Source: Gilvimarinus japonicus
Lineage (GTDB): Bacteria > Pseudomonadota > Gammaproteobacteria > Pseudomonadales > Cellvibrionaceae
Assembly: GCF_042847215.1 (NCBI RefSeq)
Contig: NZ_AP031500.1
Span: 2,542,001-2,606,000 of the forward strand
DNA length: 64,000 nt
Reading direction: 5' to 3'
The stretch's first letter is position 1. Every line of letters begins with the position of its first letter. Position numbers and translations under genes: made by a program. Shown one piece after another: positions 1 through 9,379 of this stretch. The notes beneath the pieces are model-generated. The model saw nothing but the letters and a program-made list of their open reading frames with translations. It was not told where the DNA came from and ran no database searches.

Positions 1-902
1 CGCGCCTGGTCAAGCCGCTGACACATCAACTCGGCACCATCCAATATACGCAACGTATGTCGCTGAATAATATCCGGCGGCACAAAAAACAAATGGTTAT
101 TGGCAACCGCCGTTAACGCCGGGTACTGTTTCCACTCGTCCAACCACTCTGGGCGCTCCTCACCCATGCCGCTGGCGACAATCACATCGGGGTTGCGCCC
201 CAGTACCGACTCTACATTAATTTTTGGCGCCAGCGATACGGCATCGGCAAACGCGTTGCGCCCACCACACAAGCGAATCACATCGCTCACTAAATGCTCA
301 CCGTTAAGGGTTTGCAACGGTTGGTTCCAGACTTGGTAAAACACCGATACGGCTTTGCTGCTATGGTGAGCCTCGCGCAACTTTTGTAAGCGTGCAAGCC
401 ACGCATCAGCGGTTTTATTAGCCGCTTGCGCAGTGCCTGCTAAAAGCCCAATAGTGCGCACTTCGCGGGCAATATCGTCAAGTGTGCGCGGCTCATCGAC
501 GTACACGGTAATACCCAGCCGCTCTAGCTGATTGGCAGCGGTTAAACCGTTACCGGACGACCAGGCCAGTACCAAGTCGGGTTTAAGCGCTAACACCGAC
601 TCTAAGCTTACCGTTTTGTAGGTGCCAACCTCAGGCAGTTTTTGGGCCGCAGGCGGATAATCACTGTAGCTCACCGCCGCCACTAATTTACCGCCCGCCC
701 CGGCACTGTAGGCGTTCTCCACCAAGTGCGGCGCCAGCGCGACAATTCGTTCAGCCGGTGCGTTAAGGGTAATCAGCTTACCCCGCGCATCGGTCACCTC
801 AATAGGCGCGGCGCAAACCGCACCCGCAATAGCGCCAAGCCAAAACATCAGTGCCAAAACACTCCAGCGCTTACCGCAACGGCCAGCAAAAATATCGCTC
901 AC
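1..902 (-). CDS. btuF: Periplasmic cobalamin-binding protein BtuF (partial, 3' end outside window)
   Basis: Substrate-binding protein that captures vitamin B12 or other corrinoids in the periplasm and delivers them to BtuCD. The reading frame opens with GTG at 902, preceded by AGGAGT about 7 bases upstream, and stays open to the left edge (about 300 codons), so only the last residues are likely missing. A hydrophobic export signal covers roughly residues 13-31. The mature part starts with a typical type III binding-protein stretch (IEVTDARGK, then RIVALAPHLVENAY) and contains KPDLVLAW and NPDVIVASG. It lies 9 bases after cobD, as the last visible gene of the cobalamin operon. A related iron-siderophore binding protein is possible from sequence alone; the context makes BtuF much more likely. 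Confidence 0.88.
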   Translation of the reverse strand, partial: MSDIFAGRCGKRWSVLALMFWLGAIAGAVCAAPIEVTDARGKLITLNAPAERIVALAPHLVENAYSAGAGGKLVAAVSYSDYPPAAQKLPEVGTYKTVSLESVLALKPDLVLAWSSGNGLTAANQLERLGITVYVDEPRTLDDIAREVRTIGLLAGTAQAANKTADAWLARLQKLREAHHSSKAVSVFYQVWNQPLQTLNGEHLVSDVIRLCGGRNAFADAVSLAPKINVESVLGRNPDVIVASGMGEERPEWLDEWKQYPALTAVANNHLFFVPPDIIQRHTLRILDGAELMCQRLDQA

Positions 903-911
903 AAACTACTC

Positions 912-1961
912 CTATAACGTGATGGTGGTTAACACACGCGCTAAACGCGTGCCGCCATCGATGGGCAAGCCGAAACGCAACCAGGCATCGGCATTAACGG
1001 TGGCCCCAGTGGGCTCGGGCCAATGGCACCAACGGGTATAAATACCCTGCTCGGCTAAACGTTGGTACAAATGCATCAGCGTGTGCCACGGCCCACGCAA
1101 GGTAACAAATAAGCCGCCGCCGGCTAAGGTACACTGAGCACCTACAAACCGCTGCAGCAGCGTTAACAACTGTTGCTGTGCGTCGCGCAACCGCAACCGC
1201 TGGGCCAGCTGCCAAGCGCGATCATTAAGCGCCCGCTCACCCAACCACTGCGCTGGGTGGCCAATAGCCCACGGCGGTAATGTTTGCCGCAACGGCTCGG
1301 CCAGCTCTGCGCTGTTAAGCAAAAACCCAAGCCTTACCCCAGCCAACCCAAAAAATTTACCCACCGAGCGCAACACACACAAACGCGGAAGGCTGGGCAA
1401 CAATATAACGGCGCTTGGCAGTGCGAGTGCATCGATAAAAGCCTCATCCACCAATACAACGCCAGGCAAAATACTGTGTAAAAACTCTAGCGTATTAAGC
1501 GGGCAGACCTCGCCCGTGGGGTTGTTAGGGTTAATCACCACCGCGTGAGTAACCGTGGCTTGCTCGGCAAGTTGGCACAATTGGGCGATAGCATCGTAAA
1601 ACACAATCTGGTGCCCCGCTTGCTGCCACGCTTTTGCATGCTCGGCGTAACCAATAGCTGGCAGCGCCACTGCGGCAGGTGGCAATAACAACGGCAACTG
1701 GCCCAGCGCAAACTGGCTGCCAGGCACGGGCACCACAAACTCCGGGCGCGATTGGTAATACTCGGCGGCGGCCTTGCACAACAGCGTATTGGCACCGGGC
1801 AAGTCGCGCCAAACATGCGAGGGGATATTAATCACCCGGTAACCCCAAGGGCTAATACCGGTCGACAAATCTTGCCAGGGTTCATCCGGCTCGCCAAAAA
1901 CCGCACTGGCGTAGGTTAAATCGCCGCCATGGGGTAATGCTGGGGCAAACTCATCAAACAT
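912..1961 (-). CDS. cobD: Threonine-phosphate decarboxylase CobD (CobC-type PLP enzyme)
   Basis: PLP-dependent class I/II aminotransferase-fold enzyme that decarboxylates L-threonine phosphate to (R)-1-amino-2-propanol phosphate, the linker of the cobalamin lower loop. Visible: an N-terminal substrate loop LSTGISPWGY near residues 32-41, NPNNPTGE at 144-151, VDEAF at 171, and the PLP lysine in SVGKFFGLAGVRLGF (K202). Length of 349 aa is normal. ATG at 1961 is preferred over the TTG one codon earlier. The start overlaps the cbiB stop by 8 bases, so translation is probably coupled; CbiB uses its product. Confidence 0.93.
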   Translation of the reverse strand: MFDEFAPALPHGGDLTYASAVFGEPDEPWQDLSTGISPWGYRVINIPSHVWRDLPGANTLLCKAAAEYYQSRPEFVVPVPGSQFALGQLPLLLPPAAVALPAIGYAEHAKAWQQAGHQIVFYDAIAQLCQLAEQATVTHAVVINPNNPTGEVCPLNTLEFLHSILPGVVLVDEAFIDALALPSAVILLPSLPRLCVLRSVGKFFGLAGVRLGFLLNSAELAEPLRQTLPPWAIGHPAQWLGERALNDRAWQLAQRLRLRDAQQQLLTLLQRFVGAQCTLAGGGLFVTLRGPWHTLMHLYQRLAEQGIYTRWCHWPEPTGATVNADAWLRFGLPIDGGTRLARVLTTITL

Positions 1962-2892
1962 CAAGCGCGACTCTATTTATTAATAGCGCCAGCAACACAA
2001 GCACAACAACCACCAAGATCAATGCCCGGCTCACTAAACCTAGCGCGCGCGGTATGGCATCAGACGCTGGCGGCGCCCCGGCCGTTGCGGGCTTATCGTG
2101 CCAACACTTATGGTAAAAAGCCCCGCCGCCCAAACTTAACTGCAAAGCGCCAGCGCCCGCGCTGATAACCGGGCCGGCATTCGGGCTTGCCCAGTGGCCC
2201 GCACTTTTGCGCCAGCTTTGTAGGGCCCCGGCCGCATCACCTACAGCGGCAAACGCCAATGCTGTTAAGCGCACCGGTAAAAAATTGAGCGCATCATCCC
2301 AGCGAGCCGCCGCCCAACCAAAATGCCAAAAACGGTTATTTTTGTAGCCCCACATAGCGTCTAAGGTATTGCTTAAACGGTACACAATCGCACCGGGCAA
2401 ACCTGCCACGGCGAACCAAAACAGCGGTGCCACCACCGCATCGGCGCTATTCTCAAGCAGTGACTCAAGCGCTGCACGGCGCACTTGTAACGTATCGGCC
2501 TGTTCGCAATCGCGGCTGACGATACGCGCTACCGCCGTGCGAGCTTTTAATAAATCTGGCGTTTCAAGCGCAACCTGCACGGCTGCTACATGCTGAACTA
2601 AACTGCGCCAGCCCAGAGTAAAATACAAGCCGACACCACCGGCCACAATCGTCAATAGCGAGTAAGTGTTTAGCAGCCACCACCACAAGTAACTACTGGC
2701 CAAAAGCGCCGGTAAAATACACAGCAATAACGCCAACACACCCATCAAGCGCGAACCATTACCCCCTCGGTTAAAATGCCGCTCTATTTTATCGGCGCAA
2801 TAACCAAAACCCACCAACGGGTGAAAACGCGCCGGCTCCCCCAAACGGTAATCGAGCGACACCCCAAGCAATAGCGCAAGGGCCGTTACCAC
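1954..2892 (-). CDS. cbiB: Adenosylcobinamide-phosphate synthase CbiB
   Basis: Integral membrane enzyme joining aminopropanol (phosphate) to adenosylcobyric acid. I place the start at GTG 2892, which overlaps the cobS stop; the longer frame reaching into cobS has no family-like sequence. From there the protein is 312 aa, normal for CbiB, and begins LALLLGVSLDYRLGEPARFH then PLVGFG, the family's N-terminal signature with D-x-x-x-GEP and HPLVGFG. Several hydrophobic segments follow (for example near residues 55-75 and at the C-terminus). Overlaps with cobS (upstream) and cobD (downstream) support one transcript. Confidence 0.93.
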   Translation of the reverse strand: MVTALALLLGVSLDYRLGEPARFHPLVGFGYCADKIERHFNRGGNGSRLMGVLALLLCILPALLASSYLWWWLLNTYSLLTIVAGGVGLYFTLGWRSLVQHVAAVQVALETPDLLKARTAVARIVSRDCEQADTLQVRRAALESLLENSADAVVAPLFWFAVAGLPGAIVYRLSNTLDAMWGYKNNRFWHFGWAAARWDDALNFLPVRLTALAFAAVGDAAGALQSWRKSAGHWASPNAGPVISAGAGALQLSLGGGAFYHKCWHDKPATAGAPPASDAIPRALGLVSRALILVVVVLVLLALLINRVALDV

Positions 2893-3698
2893 AAGGCCAC
2901 CAGTACAATTAACGTAAGCGTTTCGGCAAGCTCTACCAAGGCGCCCAAGCAATCGCCAGTGTAGCCACCAATTTGGCGGCGCCACAATTGTGCCCAGTAC
3001 AACATTAATACAACTAATGCCAACAACAATGCGGATGCCGTTAACACCCCGGCCAATAGCCCGCACAGCACAAAAACAACCAACGCAATCGCCCAGTAAA
3101 CGTGCTTATGGGTGGCGTCATTCACAGAGGCCGGACCATCCTGACGGGCGTAATCGTTTAACGCCATAAAAGGTAAAATAATAGTGCGCGCCAATACCGC
3201 AGAAATAACAAGTGCAATAAAGATTGGCAAGATAACAAGTGTTGATGAATCTGCAGCAAGGGTAAACAACGCCGACAAAGCTGCCCATTTAACCAACAAG
3301 AGTAACACCAACGATACCAGCGCCACCGCGCCACACGCGGGGTCATGCATCACGGTTAAAATTTTCTCGCGCCGCTGCGTTGCATCGACACATTTATGGC
3401 CGGCGTAGTAGGCATCCATGCAATCGGCTAAACCATCAAGGTGCAGCGCACCGGTAACCGCCACCCACAACACCAATACTAACGCGGCCGCCAAGGGCGC
3501 ACCTAACGGCATTAATACCCCGGCGGCCAGGGTCAGCAAACACCCGATCAGCAAGCCCACCAGCGGATAAAACAATACCGCGCGTTTAGCGGTTTGCTCG
3601 TCGACATCATTCAGCCAGCGGCCTACCGGCAACCGGGTTAAAAACATTAAGGCGTACAACATGGCTTGTAGCGCGCCTACCCGTGCATTTTGCGACAT
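2886..3698 (-). CDS. cobS: Adenosylcobinamide-GDP ribazoletransferase CobS (CobV)
   Basis: Polytopic membrane enzyme that joins adenosylcobinamide-GDP and alpha-ribazole (or its phosphate) to give adenosylcobalamin. It starts at ATG 3698, three bases after the cobC stop. The family signature LHLDGLADCMDA lies at residues 85-96, with the acidic residues that bind metal; FYPLVGLLIG lies at 43-52 and EKILTVMHDPACGAVA follows near 113-128. Length of 270 aa is in the usual range. The gene is very rich in transmembrane segments. Confidence 0.94.
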   Translation of the reverse strand: MSQNARVGALQAMLYALMFLTRLPVGRWLNDVDEQTAKRAVLFYPLVGLLIGCLLTLAAGVLMPLGAPLAAALVLVLWVAVTGALHLDGLADCMDAYYAGHKCVDATQRREKILTVMHDPACGAVALVSLVLLLLVKWAALSALFTLAADSSTLVILPIFIALVISAVLARTIILPFMALNDYARQDGPASVNDATHKHVYWAIALVVFVLCGLLAGVLTASALLLALVVLMLYWAQLWRRQIGGYTGDCLGALVELAETLTLIVLVALW

Positions 3699-3701
3699 AC
3701 C

Positions 3702-4289
3702 TTAAACCCGACCTTTGCCTAATGGCTCGTGCGTCAACTCGCCATTAGTAACAGTAATTGTTGTGCTAAAACCATAACCGACATTCAACTGCATCATTCC
3801 CGCAGCCCCTGTGCCCAAGGCCTCGGTTAACAGCAGTTTAATCACGCCGCCGTGTGTCACCATCAGCAAGCGCTCTTGTGGATAGTGTTGCTCAAGTGTC
3901 GTTAAAGCCTTTAACACGCGAGCGCGAAACTGCGTAAAGGGCTCGCCGCCGGGCGGCGTTGTGGTATCGGGGTCGCGGCTCCAGGCGTTGCACAGCTGGG
4001 ATTGTTCGCGCCAAATACGCTCGACTGATTGCCCTTCCCACTCGCCAAAGCAAATCTCGCGCACGTCGTTTTGCCTCTCAAGGGGCAAGCCGGTATTGTT
4101 GGCCAGCGCCTCGGCAAACCGGGCGCAACGAATCAGCGGCGAGCTGACAATGCGGCTCCAACCGGCATTTAACTCGGCCAAACCGTTTTGCATTTGTTGC
4201 CAACCTTTCTCGGTAAGCGCTACATCCATTGAGCCGCGAAAAATCGCTCCGCCCTCGCACTCGCCATGGCGCAGCAAATCAATCTGCAT
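3702..4289 (-). CDS. cobC: Alpha-ribazole phosphatase CobC (histidine phosphatase family)
   Basis: Cytoplasmic histidine phosphatase expected to remove phosphate from alpha-ribazole 5'-phosphate or from cobalamin 5'-phosphate. LLRHGE at residues 5-10 holds the phosphorylated histidine; the second arginine is in SSPLIRCARFAEAL; FGEWEG near residue 88 and VTHGGVIK near residue 144 are typical of the branch. 195 aa. Its start overlaps the end of cobT by 11 bases. The phosphatase fold is certain; the substrate is inferred from the operon. Confidence 0.9.
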   Translation of the reverse strand: MQIDLLRHGECEGGAIFRGSMDVALTEKGWQQMQNGLAELNAGWSRIVSSPLIRCARFAEALANNTGLPLERQNDVREICFGEWEGQSVERIWREQSQLCNAWSRDPDTTTPPGGEPFTQFRARVLKALTTLEQHYPQERLLMVTHGGVIKLLLTEALGTGAAGMMQLNVGYGFSTTITVTNGELTHEPLGKGRV

Positions 4290-5328
4290 GGCTCACACCG
4301 GCATCGGCAAAGGTGGCCATGGTGTTGTGTAGTGCCAATGCCTGACGAACAACACCGGCGGCCAATGCCGCCCCACTGCCCTCACCCAAGCGCATATCCA
4401 GCGCTAAAATAGGTTGGGCGTTAAGTTTATTAAGCGCTAATTTGTGGCCAGATTCGTTCGATAAGTGCGCGTACAACAGCCAAGGCGCAAGGGTTGGCTG
4501 CAGGGCCACAGCAATAGCCGCTGCAGCAGTGCTGATAAACCCATCGACCAACACCGGCACACCCTGCTGGGCACTGCCAATATAGGCGCCGACCAAGGCC
4601 GCAATTTCAAAGCCGCCCAAGCGCTGCAATATTGCTGCGGGGTTTGTTAACTGATCTCGGTGCAGCTTTAGCGCTTTGCCAATCAGCTGGGTCTTGCGGG
4701 CTAAAGTGGCCTCATCAATGCCGGTGCCTTTACCGGTAATAGCCTCTGGCGCCAAGTGAAACAACGCGGCAAGCAAAGCCGCCGCTGAGGTGGTGTTACC
4801 AATACCCATCTCGCCGCCAATAAATAAATCGCCTTGCTGCGCCTGTGCAAAACCGGCATTTAAGGCCGCGCTGAGTCGCTCCGCCGTCATCGCCGGTGCC
4901 GATGAAAAATCGGCGGTAGCCGAGGCAATGGTGTTATCGATAAGATTTTTATGGGGCGCCACTTTACCCACACAACCTAGGTTAACCGCGCGAAAATCCG
5001 CATCAAGCAACCCGGCTAATACTGATACCGCCGCGCCGCCGTGGCAAAAATTGGCCAGCATTTGCGCGGTTACTTCTTGCGGGTAGGCCGAGGTGCCTTG
5101 CGCGGCAATGCCGTGATCGGCGGCAAATACGCGAATAACAATTCGCTCTAATGTGGGTTTAACGCACCCTTGGAACCCGGCAAACGCGACCGCCAATGAC
5201 TCAAGCCGCCCCAGCGAGCCGGCAGGCTTAGTCAGTTGTGTTTGATGAGCGCGGGCCTCGGCCTCAGCGCTAGCGCTAGGCGCGGTGATAACGTGGTTTA
5301 CCCAATCGGGTATTGTTGCAGTTGTCAT
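4279..5328 (-). CDS. cobT: Nicotinate-nucleotide--dimethylbenzimidazole phosphoribosyltransferase CobT
   Basis: Transfers phosphoribose from nicotinate mononucleotide to dimethylbenzimidazole, giving alpha-ribazole phosphate for CobS. Signature GGEMGIGNTTSAAALL lies near residues 171-186 and the C-terminal LGEGSGAALA carries the catalytic glutamate. The N-terminal KPAGSLGRLE and the VFAADHGIAAQG motif are standard. 349 aa, normal length. ATG at 5328 lies four bases after the cobU stop. Confidence 0.96.
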   Translation of the reverse strand: MTTATIPDWVNHVITAPSASAEAEARAHQTQLTKPAGSLGRLESLAVAFAGFQGCVKPTLERIVIRVFAADHGIAAQGTSAYPQEVTAQMLANFCHGGAAVSVLAGLLDADFRAVNLGCVGKVAPHKNLIDNTIASATADFSSAPAMTAERLSAALNAGFAQAQQGDLFIGGEMGIGNTTSAAALLAALFHLAPEAITGKGTGIDEATLARKTQLIGKALKLHRDQLTNPAAILQRLGGFEIAALVGAYIGSAQQGVPVLVDGFISTAAAAIAVALQPTLAPWLLYAHLSNESGHKLALNKLNAQPILALDMRLGEGSGAALAAGVVRQALALHNTMATFADAGVSHAD

Positions 5329-5332
5329 AACA

Positions 5333-5860
5333 TCACTTAAGAGCTAGAGGTAAACCTGCCACCACTAAGGTAACAGTATTAAAACGTGCCGCTAAGGCTT
5401 GATGCAGCCAGCCCGAGGCATCGACAAAATCGCGCGACAATTGCCCCAAAGGCACAATGCCCGAGCCCACTTCATTGCTAACAAAAATCACGGCAAGCTC
5501 GCTGTTAGCTTCCGCTTGGGCGTCAACTTCAGCCAGCAACGCATCGCGCTCTTGTTGCCACACATTTTGGTGCAAACAATTGCTGATCCACAGAGTTAAG
5601 CAATCCACCAAAATGCACACGGGCTGATCGCGATACTGTTTGAGCGTTTCGGCCAGAGCAACAGGCTCCTCCAGGGTTTGCCAGCGGCTATCGCGCTCGG
5701 CGCGGTGCGTACTTATACGCGCGCGCATCTCGTCGTCGCCAGCACCCGCTGTGGCCAAATAATACAGCGCGCCACCGGTTTGCTCGCGCCACGCTTCGGC
5801 GCGCTCTTGGGCGATACGGCTTTTACCACTGCGGGCGCCGCCGAGAATTAACTGTCTCAT
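5333..5860 (-). CDS. cobU: Adenosylcobinamide kinase / guanylyltransferase CobU (CobP)
   Basis: Bifunctional enzyme that phosphorylates adenosylcobinamide and then activates it with GMP. The P-loop GGARSGKS is at residues 7-14; the region ISTHRAERDSRW near 50-61 contains the histidine that carries GMP in the family; VDCLTLWISN and SNEVGSGIVP follow. 175 aa, normal. ATG at 5860 overlaps the btuD stop as ATGA. Confidence 0.96.
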   Translation of the reverse strand: MRQLILGGARSGKSRIAQERAEAWREQTGGALYYLATAGAGDDEMRARISTHRAERDSRWQTLEEPVALAETLKQYRDQPVCILVDCLTLWISNCLHQNVWQQERDALLAEVDAQAEANSELAVIFVSNEVGSGIVPLGQLSRDFVDASGWLHQALAARFNTVTLVVAGLPLALK

Positions 5861-6693
5861 ACTGTAGTTCCCGTTTCGGTCGCGCCCAGCACCACCGGTT
5901 TACCGGTTTGCGGATGATTAATAATACTCACGGGCGTATCGAAGACGTGACTTATTAAGGATTCCGTCAGCACTTCGTGGGGGCTGCCCTCGGCGATACA
6001 CTCGCCGTTTTTAAGGGCAATGATACGATCGGCAAACGCACCTGCCAGGGTGATGTCATGCACCGTCATCACCACCGCCACATCGGTGCGGGCAAACGCC
6101 CTCACCGCTTGCATCAGCTGGTGTTGATGGCCGATATCTAAACTGGTGACAGGCTCGTCCAATAACAGTAATCGCGCACTGGTGCTGGCATCTTCTGCGC
6201 GCCAAATTTGTGCCAGCACCCGCGCCAACTGAATACGCTGCTGTTCACCGCCCGATAACGACGGATACAAACGCTGCGCTAAATGGCTAACATCCAGCGC
6301 CGCCATGGCGGCCTGGCAAATGTCGTCATCGATCACCACACCGGTACTGTGCGGCGAGCGCCCAAGCGCCACCACCTCGCGCCCGGTAAAGGCAAACGTT
6401 AGCGGATTGTGCTGGGTGAGAACGGCAAGCTGGCGGGCCCGGGCTCTGGGTGCCATGCGCGTGAGCGGCTGTTGGTAAAAACTTATGTGGCCGCTGTCTG
6501 GGGTTAGATCCTGACCAATGGTACGCAGCAAAGTGGTTTTACCCGCGCCATTAGGGCCAATAACACACAGCACCTCGCCGGCATCGACGGCGAGATTAAT
6601 ATTGTTAATCAGCGTACGAGAGGCAATGCTCACCGAGAGGTTCTCGATAGTCAGCACGCCCTTAGCCGGAGTATTTTGGCTAGTTTTATTCAC
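5857..6693 (-). CDS. btuD: Cobalamin ABC transporter ATP-binding protein BtuD
   Basis: Cytoplasmic ATPase of a FecCD/BtuCD-type importer. Walker A GPNGAGKTT near residues 46-54, Q-loop, signature LSGGEQQR near 145, Walker B LLLLDEPVTSLD near 172, H-loop in TVHD. 278 aa with a C-terminal extension after the H-loop region. It starts with GTG at 6693, overlapping the btuC stop (GTGA). By sequence it could also be a heme or siderophore ATPase; neighbours BtuC and BtuF inside a cob operon favour corrinoids. Confidence 0.9.
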   Translation of the reverse strand: MNKTSQNTPAKGVLTIENLSVSIASRTLINNINLAVDAGEVLCVIGPNGAGKTTLLRTIGQDLTPDSGHISFYQQPLTRMAPRARARQLAVLTQHNPLTFAFTGREVVALGRSPHSTGVVIDDDICQAAMAALDVSHLAQRLYPSLSGGEQQRIQLARVLAQIWRAEDASTSARLLLLDEPVTSLDIGHQHQLMQAVRAFARTDVAVVMTVHDITLAGAFADRIIALKNGECIAEGSPHEVLTESLISHVFDTPVSIINHPQTGKPVVLGATETGTTV

Positions 6694-7712
6694 TGTAAAT
6701 CCCGCCTACTTTTTAACAGCGAGATAAAAAACGGCGCGCCCAAAATAGCGGTGACTAACCCAACCGGCAATTCGGTAGGCGCGATTACCACCCGGGCGAA
6801 GGTATCGGCCAACAGCAGTAAACTCGCACCGCCTAAGGCGGATAGCGGCAACAATAAGCGGTGATCCGGCCCCACCCACAAGCGCACCATATGCGGCACC
6901 ACTAAGCCGACAAACGCAATGCTGCCAGCCATGGCGACAGAGACTCCGACGCCGGCGGCGACCAAAATAATCAAGCGGGTTTTTAAGCGCTCGACATCGA
7001 CACCTAAATGCCGCGCCTGGGATTCGCCCAGCAATAACGTGTTAAGTGCACGAGAAAAACCGCCCATGCTAAGCAACATAACTAACAGTACCGCCGCTGC
7101 GATTCCCGCTCGCCAGTAGTTGGCACCATCGAGCCCGCCCATGCGCCATAAACTTAGCCGGCGCAGCATTTCGTTATCGGCAAAGTAATCCATTAAACCG
7201 GTCAGGCTCGCGGCCAGCGCACTCACAGCAATCCCCATAAGCAACATGGTGGCCACCGATGTGCCGTTGATCGACGACGAAACTTTATACACTAACCACA
7301 CCGCCAACAAGCCACCGCCAAACGCACCCAGCGAGACAAGCGATAAACCACTGACAAACCCCAGCCCACCGGCACCAAACACAATAGCCACGCTCGCGCC
7401 GACGGAGGCACCGGCGGTAACACCAATTAACGACGGGTCGGCCAGCGGGTTGCGAAACAGCCCCTGCAAGTAAGCGCCGCTAATGGCTAAAATCGCCCCG
7501 ACCGATGCCGCCAGCAAGGCGCGGGGCAAACGAATCGAGTGCACGATAGCCGCGCCATAGCCCTCTAAGGGTTGACCGGTAAGCGCGCGAACAACATCAA
7601 CGATGGACAAATCTACCGAGCCAAAGGCAATTGCCACTAAAAAGCTCAACGCCAACAGCCCGCTCAAAGTAAACCAGGCGAATCGCGGTGCCGTGCGCTT
7701 GACCAGGCTCAT
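6690..7712 (-). CDS. btuC: Cobalamin ABC transporter permease BtuC (FecCD family)
   Basis: Inner-membrane permease forming the corrinoid channel with BtuD. About ten hydrophobic segments are visible; family signatures include RLPRALLAASVGAILAISG with LQGLFRNPLADP near residues 80-95, and GSIAFVGLVVPH near 270. 340 aa. The start ATG overlaps the cobQ stop as ATGA; the end overlaps btuD by 4 bases. The specific substrate is inferred from the operon. Confidence 0.9.
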   Translation of the reverse strand: MSLVKRTAPRFAWFTLSGLLALSFLVAIAFGSVDLSIVDVVRALTGQPLEGYGAAIVHSIRLPRALLAASVGAILAISGAYLQGLFRNPLADPSLIGVTAGASVGASVAIVFGAGGLGFVSGLSLVSLGAFGGGLLAVWLVYKVSSSINGTSVATMLLMGIAVSALAASLTGLMDYFADNEMLRRLSLWRMGGLDGANYWRAGIAAAVLLVMLLSMGGFSRALNTLLLGESQARHLGVDVERLKTRLIILVAAGVGVSVAMAGSIAFVGLVVPHMVRLWVGPDHRLLLPLSALGGASLLLLADTFARVVIAPTELPVGLVTAILGAPFFISLLKSRRDLQ

Positions 7713-9247
7713 GGCGCCGCTGCCTCGCCACCGGCCATAAGCTCGCTAAGCCATGAATCGCTTAGGTGTTGCTCGAGTGTATCGGCCAGCCGATTTAACT
7801 GAGCCTCCCGGTGCGTTTGTAAATCAAACTCGGTGTTGGCGTCGCGATCGAGCCCCGCCCAGTGTAGTAGCGCGCTTAACGCCTCGGGGGCATCAAATAA
7901 ACCGTGGATATAAGTTGCCAGAATTTGCCCGTCGACACTCATCACGCCTTCGGGCCTTGGTTGGCCCTCGAGTTTGTCGGATGCAATGGTAAAAGGCGCA
8001 TGGCGGGTTACATCATTACCCGGCGCGCCAAATGCCGGCCCGCGGCTAATACCGCAGTGAATTTCATAACCGCTAAAATAACCGGTGCGCGCCGGCGCCT
8101 CACCGGCACCTCGTAAACTAAAACTGCCCTGTACGTTGAGCAGTGACTTTTGGCCGGTTAACTCTGTTGCGTAATCGCAATAGCCAAAGCCATCGATGCT
8201 ACCGGCCGCATCTTCGACGCCCATAGGATCATCAATACGCTTACCCAGCATTTGTAAGCCACCACAAATACCCAGCAGCTTGCCACCGTAACGCACATGT
8301 TTATCGAGCTTGGTTTGCCAGTTATTTAGCTGCAATTGTTTTAAATCAGCGCGCACGTTTTTACTGCCGGGCAGAATCACTAAATCGCACGGGGGCAATT
8401 CGTCGCGCACCGAAACAAACTGCAGGTTTACCGATGGGTGCAACCGCAGCGGATCAAAATCGGTGTGATTACTGATGCGCGGCAGTACCGGCACGACCAC
8501 ATTCAGTTGTTGCTCGCCTTTAACCTGCGCGGTGCTGATAGCGTCTTCAGCGTCTAAATATAAATCGTGCAAATACGGCACGACCCCAAGCACCGGTTTA
8601 CCGGTGCGCTGCTCTAACCAATCGAGGCCCGGCTGCAGTAAAGCGATATCGCCGCGAAATCGGTTGATCACAAAGCCTTTCACCAACGCTTGCTCGCTGG
8701 GCGAAAGCAGCTCTAACGTACCCACTAAATGCGCAAACACGCCGCCTTTATCGATATCAGCGATAATAATCACCGGGCAGTCGACGGCCTCGGCAAAGCC
8801 CATATTGGCGATGTCGTTTTCGCGCAAATTAATTTCAGCGGGGCTGCCGGCGCCTTCAACCAGCACACATTGATACTGATTTGATAACCGGGCAAAAGAC
8901 TCCAACACAGCCGCCTTGGCGGTGGCTTTGTAAGCGTGGTAATCCAGCGCCTGCATATTGCCCAGCGCCCTACCCTGAATAATCACCTGGGCACCGGTAT
9001 CGGATGAGGGCTTAAGCAGTACCGGGTTCATATCGGTATGCGGCACAAGGCCCGCGGCCTGCGCCTGTAGTGCCTGCGCGCGGCCGATCTCACCGCCATC
9101 TTCAGTAACCGCGCTGTTTAGGGCCATGTTTTGCGGCTTAAACGGCACAACCGCAATACTGCGACGCTGTAACAGGCGTGCAAGGCCCGCCACCAGCGTA
9201 CTTTTGCCGGCGTCCGAGGTGGTGCCTTGAACCATTAATGCGCGCAT
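7709..9247 (-). CDS. cobQ: Cobyric acid synthase CobQ (CbiP)
   Basis: ATP- and glutamine-dependent amidase that amidates four carboxylates of adenosylcobyrinic acid a,c-diamide. The N-terminal dethiobiotin-synthetase-like domain has GTTSDAGKSTLVAGL at residues 8-22; the C-terminal type 1 glutaminase domain has the cysteine in GICGGLQMLG near residue 332 and the histidine in YIHGLFD near the end. 512 aa. It is the first gene of the overlapping run that continues to btuF. Upstream lies a 460-base spacer filled largely by a foldback repeat; no riboswitch was recognised there. Confidence 0.95.
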   Translation of the reverse strand: MRALMVQGTTSDAGKSTLVAGLARLLQRRSIAVVPFKPQNMALNSAVTEDGGEIGRAQALQAQAAGLVPHTDMNPVLLKPSSDTGAQVIIQGRALGNMQALDYHAYKATAKAAVLESFARLSNQYQCVLVEGAGSPAEINLRENDIANMGFAEAVDCPVIIIADIDKGGVFAHLVGTLELLSPSEQALVKGFVINRFRGDIALLQPGLDWLEQRTGKPVLGVVPYLHDLYLDAEDAISTAQVKGEQQLNVVVPVLPRISNHTDFDPLRLHPSVNLQFVSVRDELPPCDLVILPGSKNVRADLKQLQLNNWQTKLDKHVRYGGKLLGICGGLQMLGKRIDDPMGVEDAAGSIDGFGYCDYATELTGQKSLLNVQGSFSLRGAGEAPARTGYFSGYEIHCGISRGPAFGAPGNDVTRHAPFTIASDKLEGQPRPEGVMSVDGQILATYIHGLFDAPEALSALLHWAGLDRDANTEFDLQTHREAQLNRLADTLEQHLSDSWLSELMAGGEAAAP

Positions 9248-9379
9248 AAATGTGCTGCCTTAGTATTTAGGTTCTTCGTAGCCTGATACGAAAACTTAAT
9301 ATCACTAACCCTTTATCACTAGCGTATCCAGCATAGAGTGACGGTAGTGAAATGTCATTCTTGAAGCGCTCACACCCTG

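Noticed and set aside
2893..3066. Longer cbiB start inside cobS
   Set aside because: The extra 58 residues are cobS read in another frame; the family N-terminus begins at GTG 2892.
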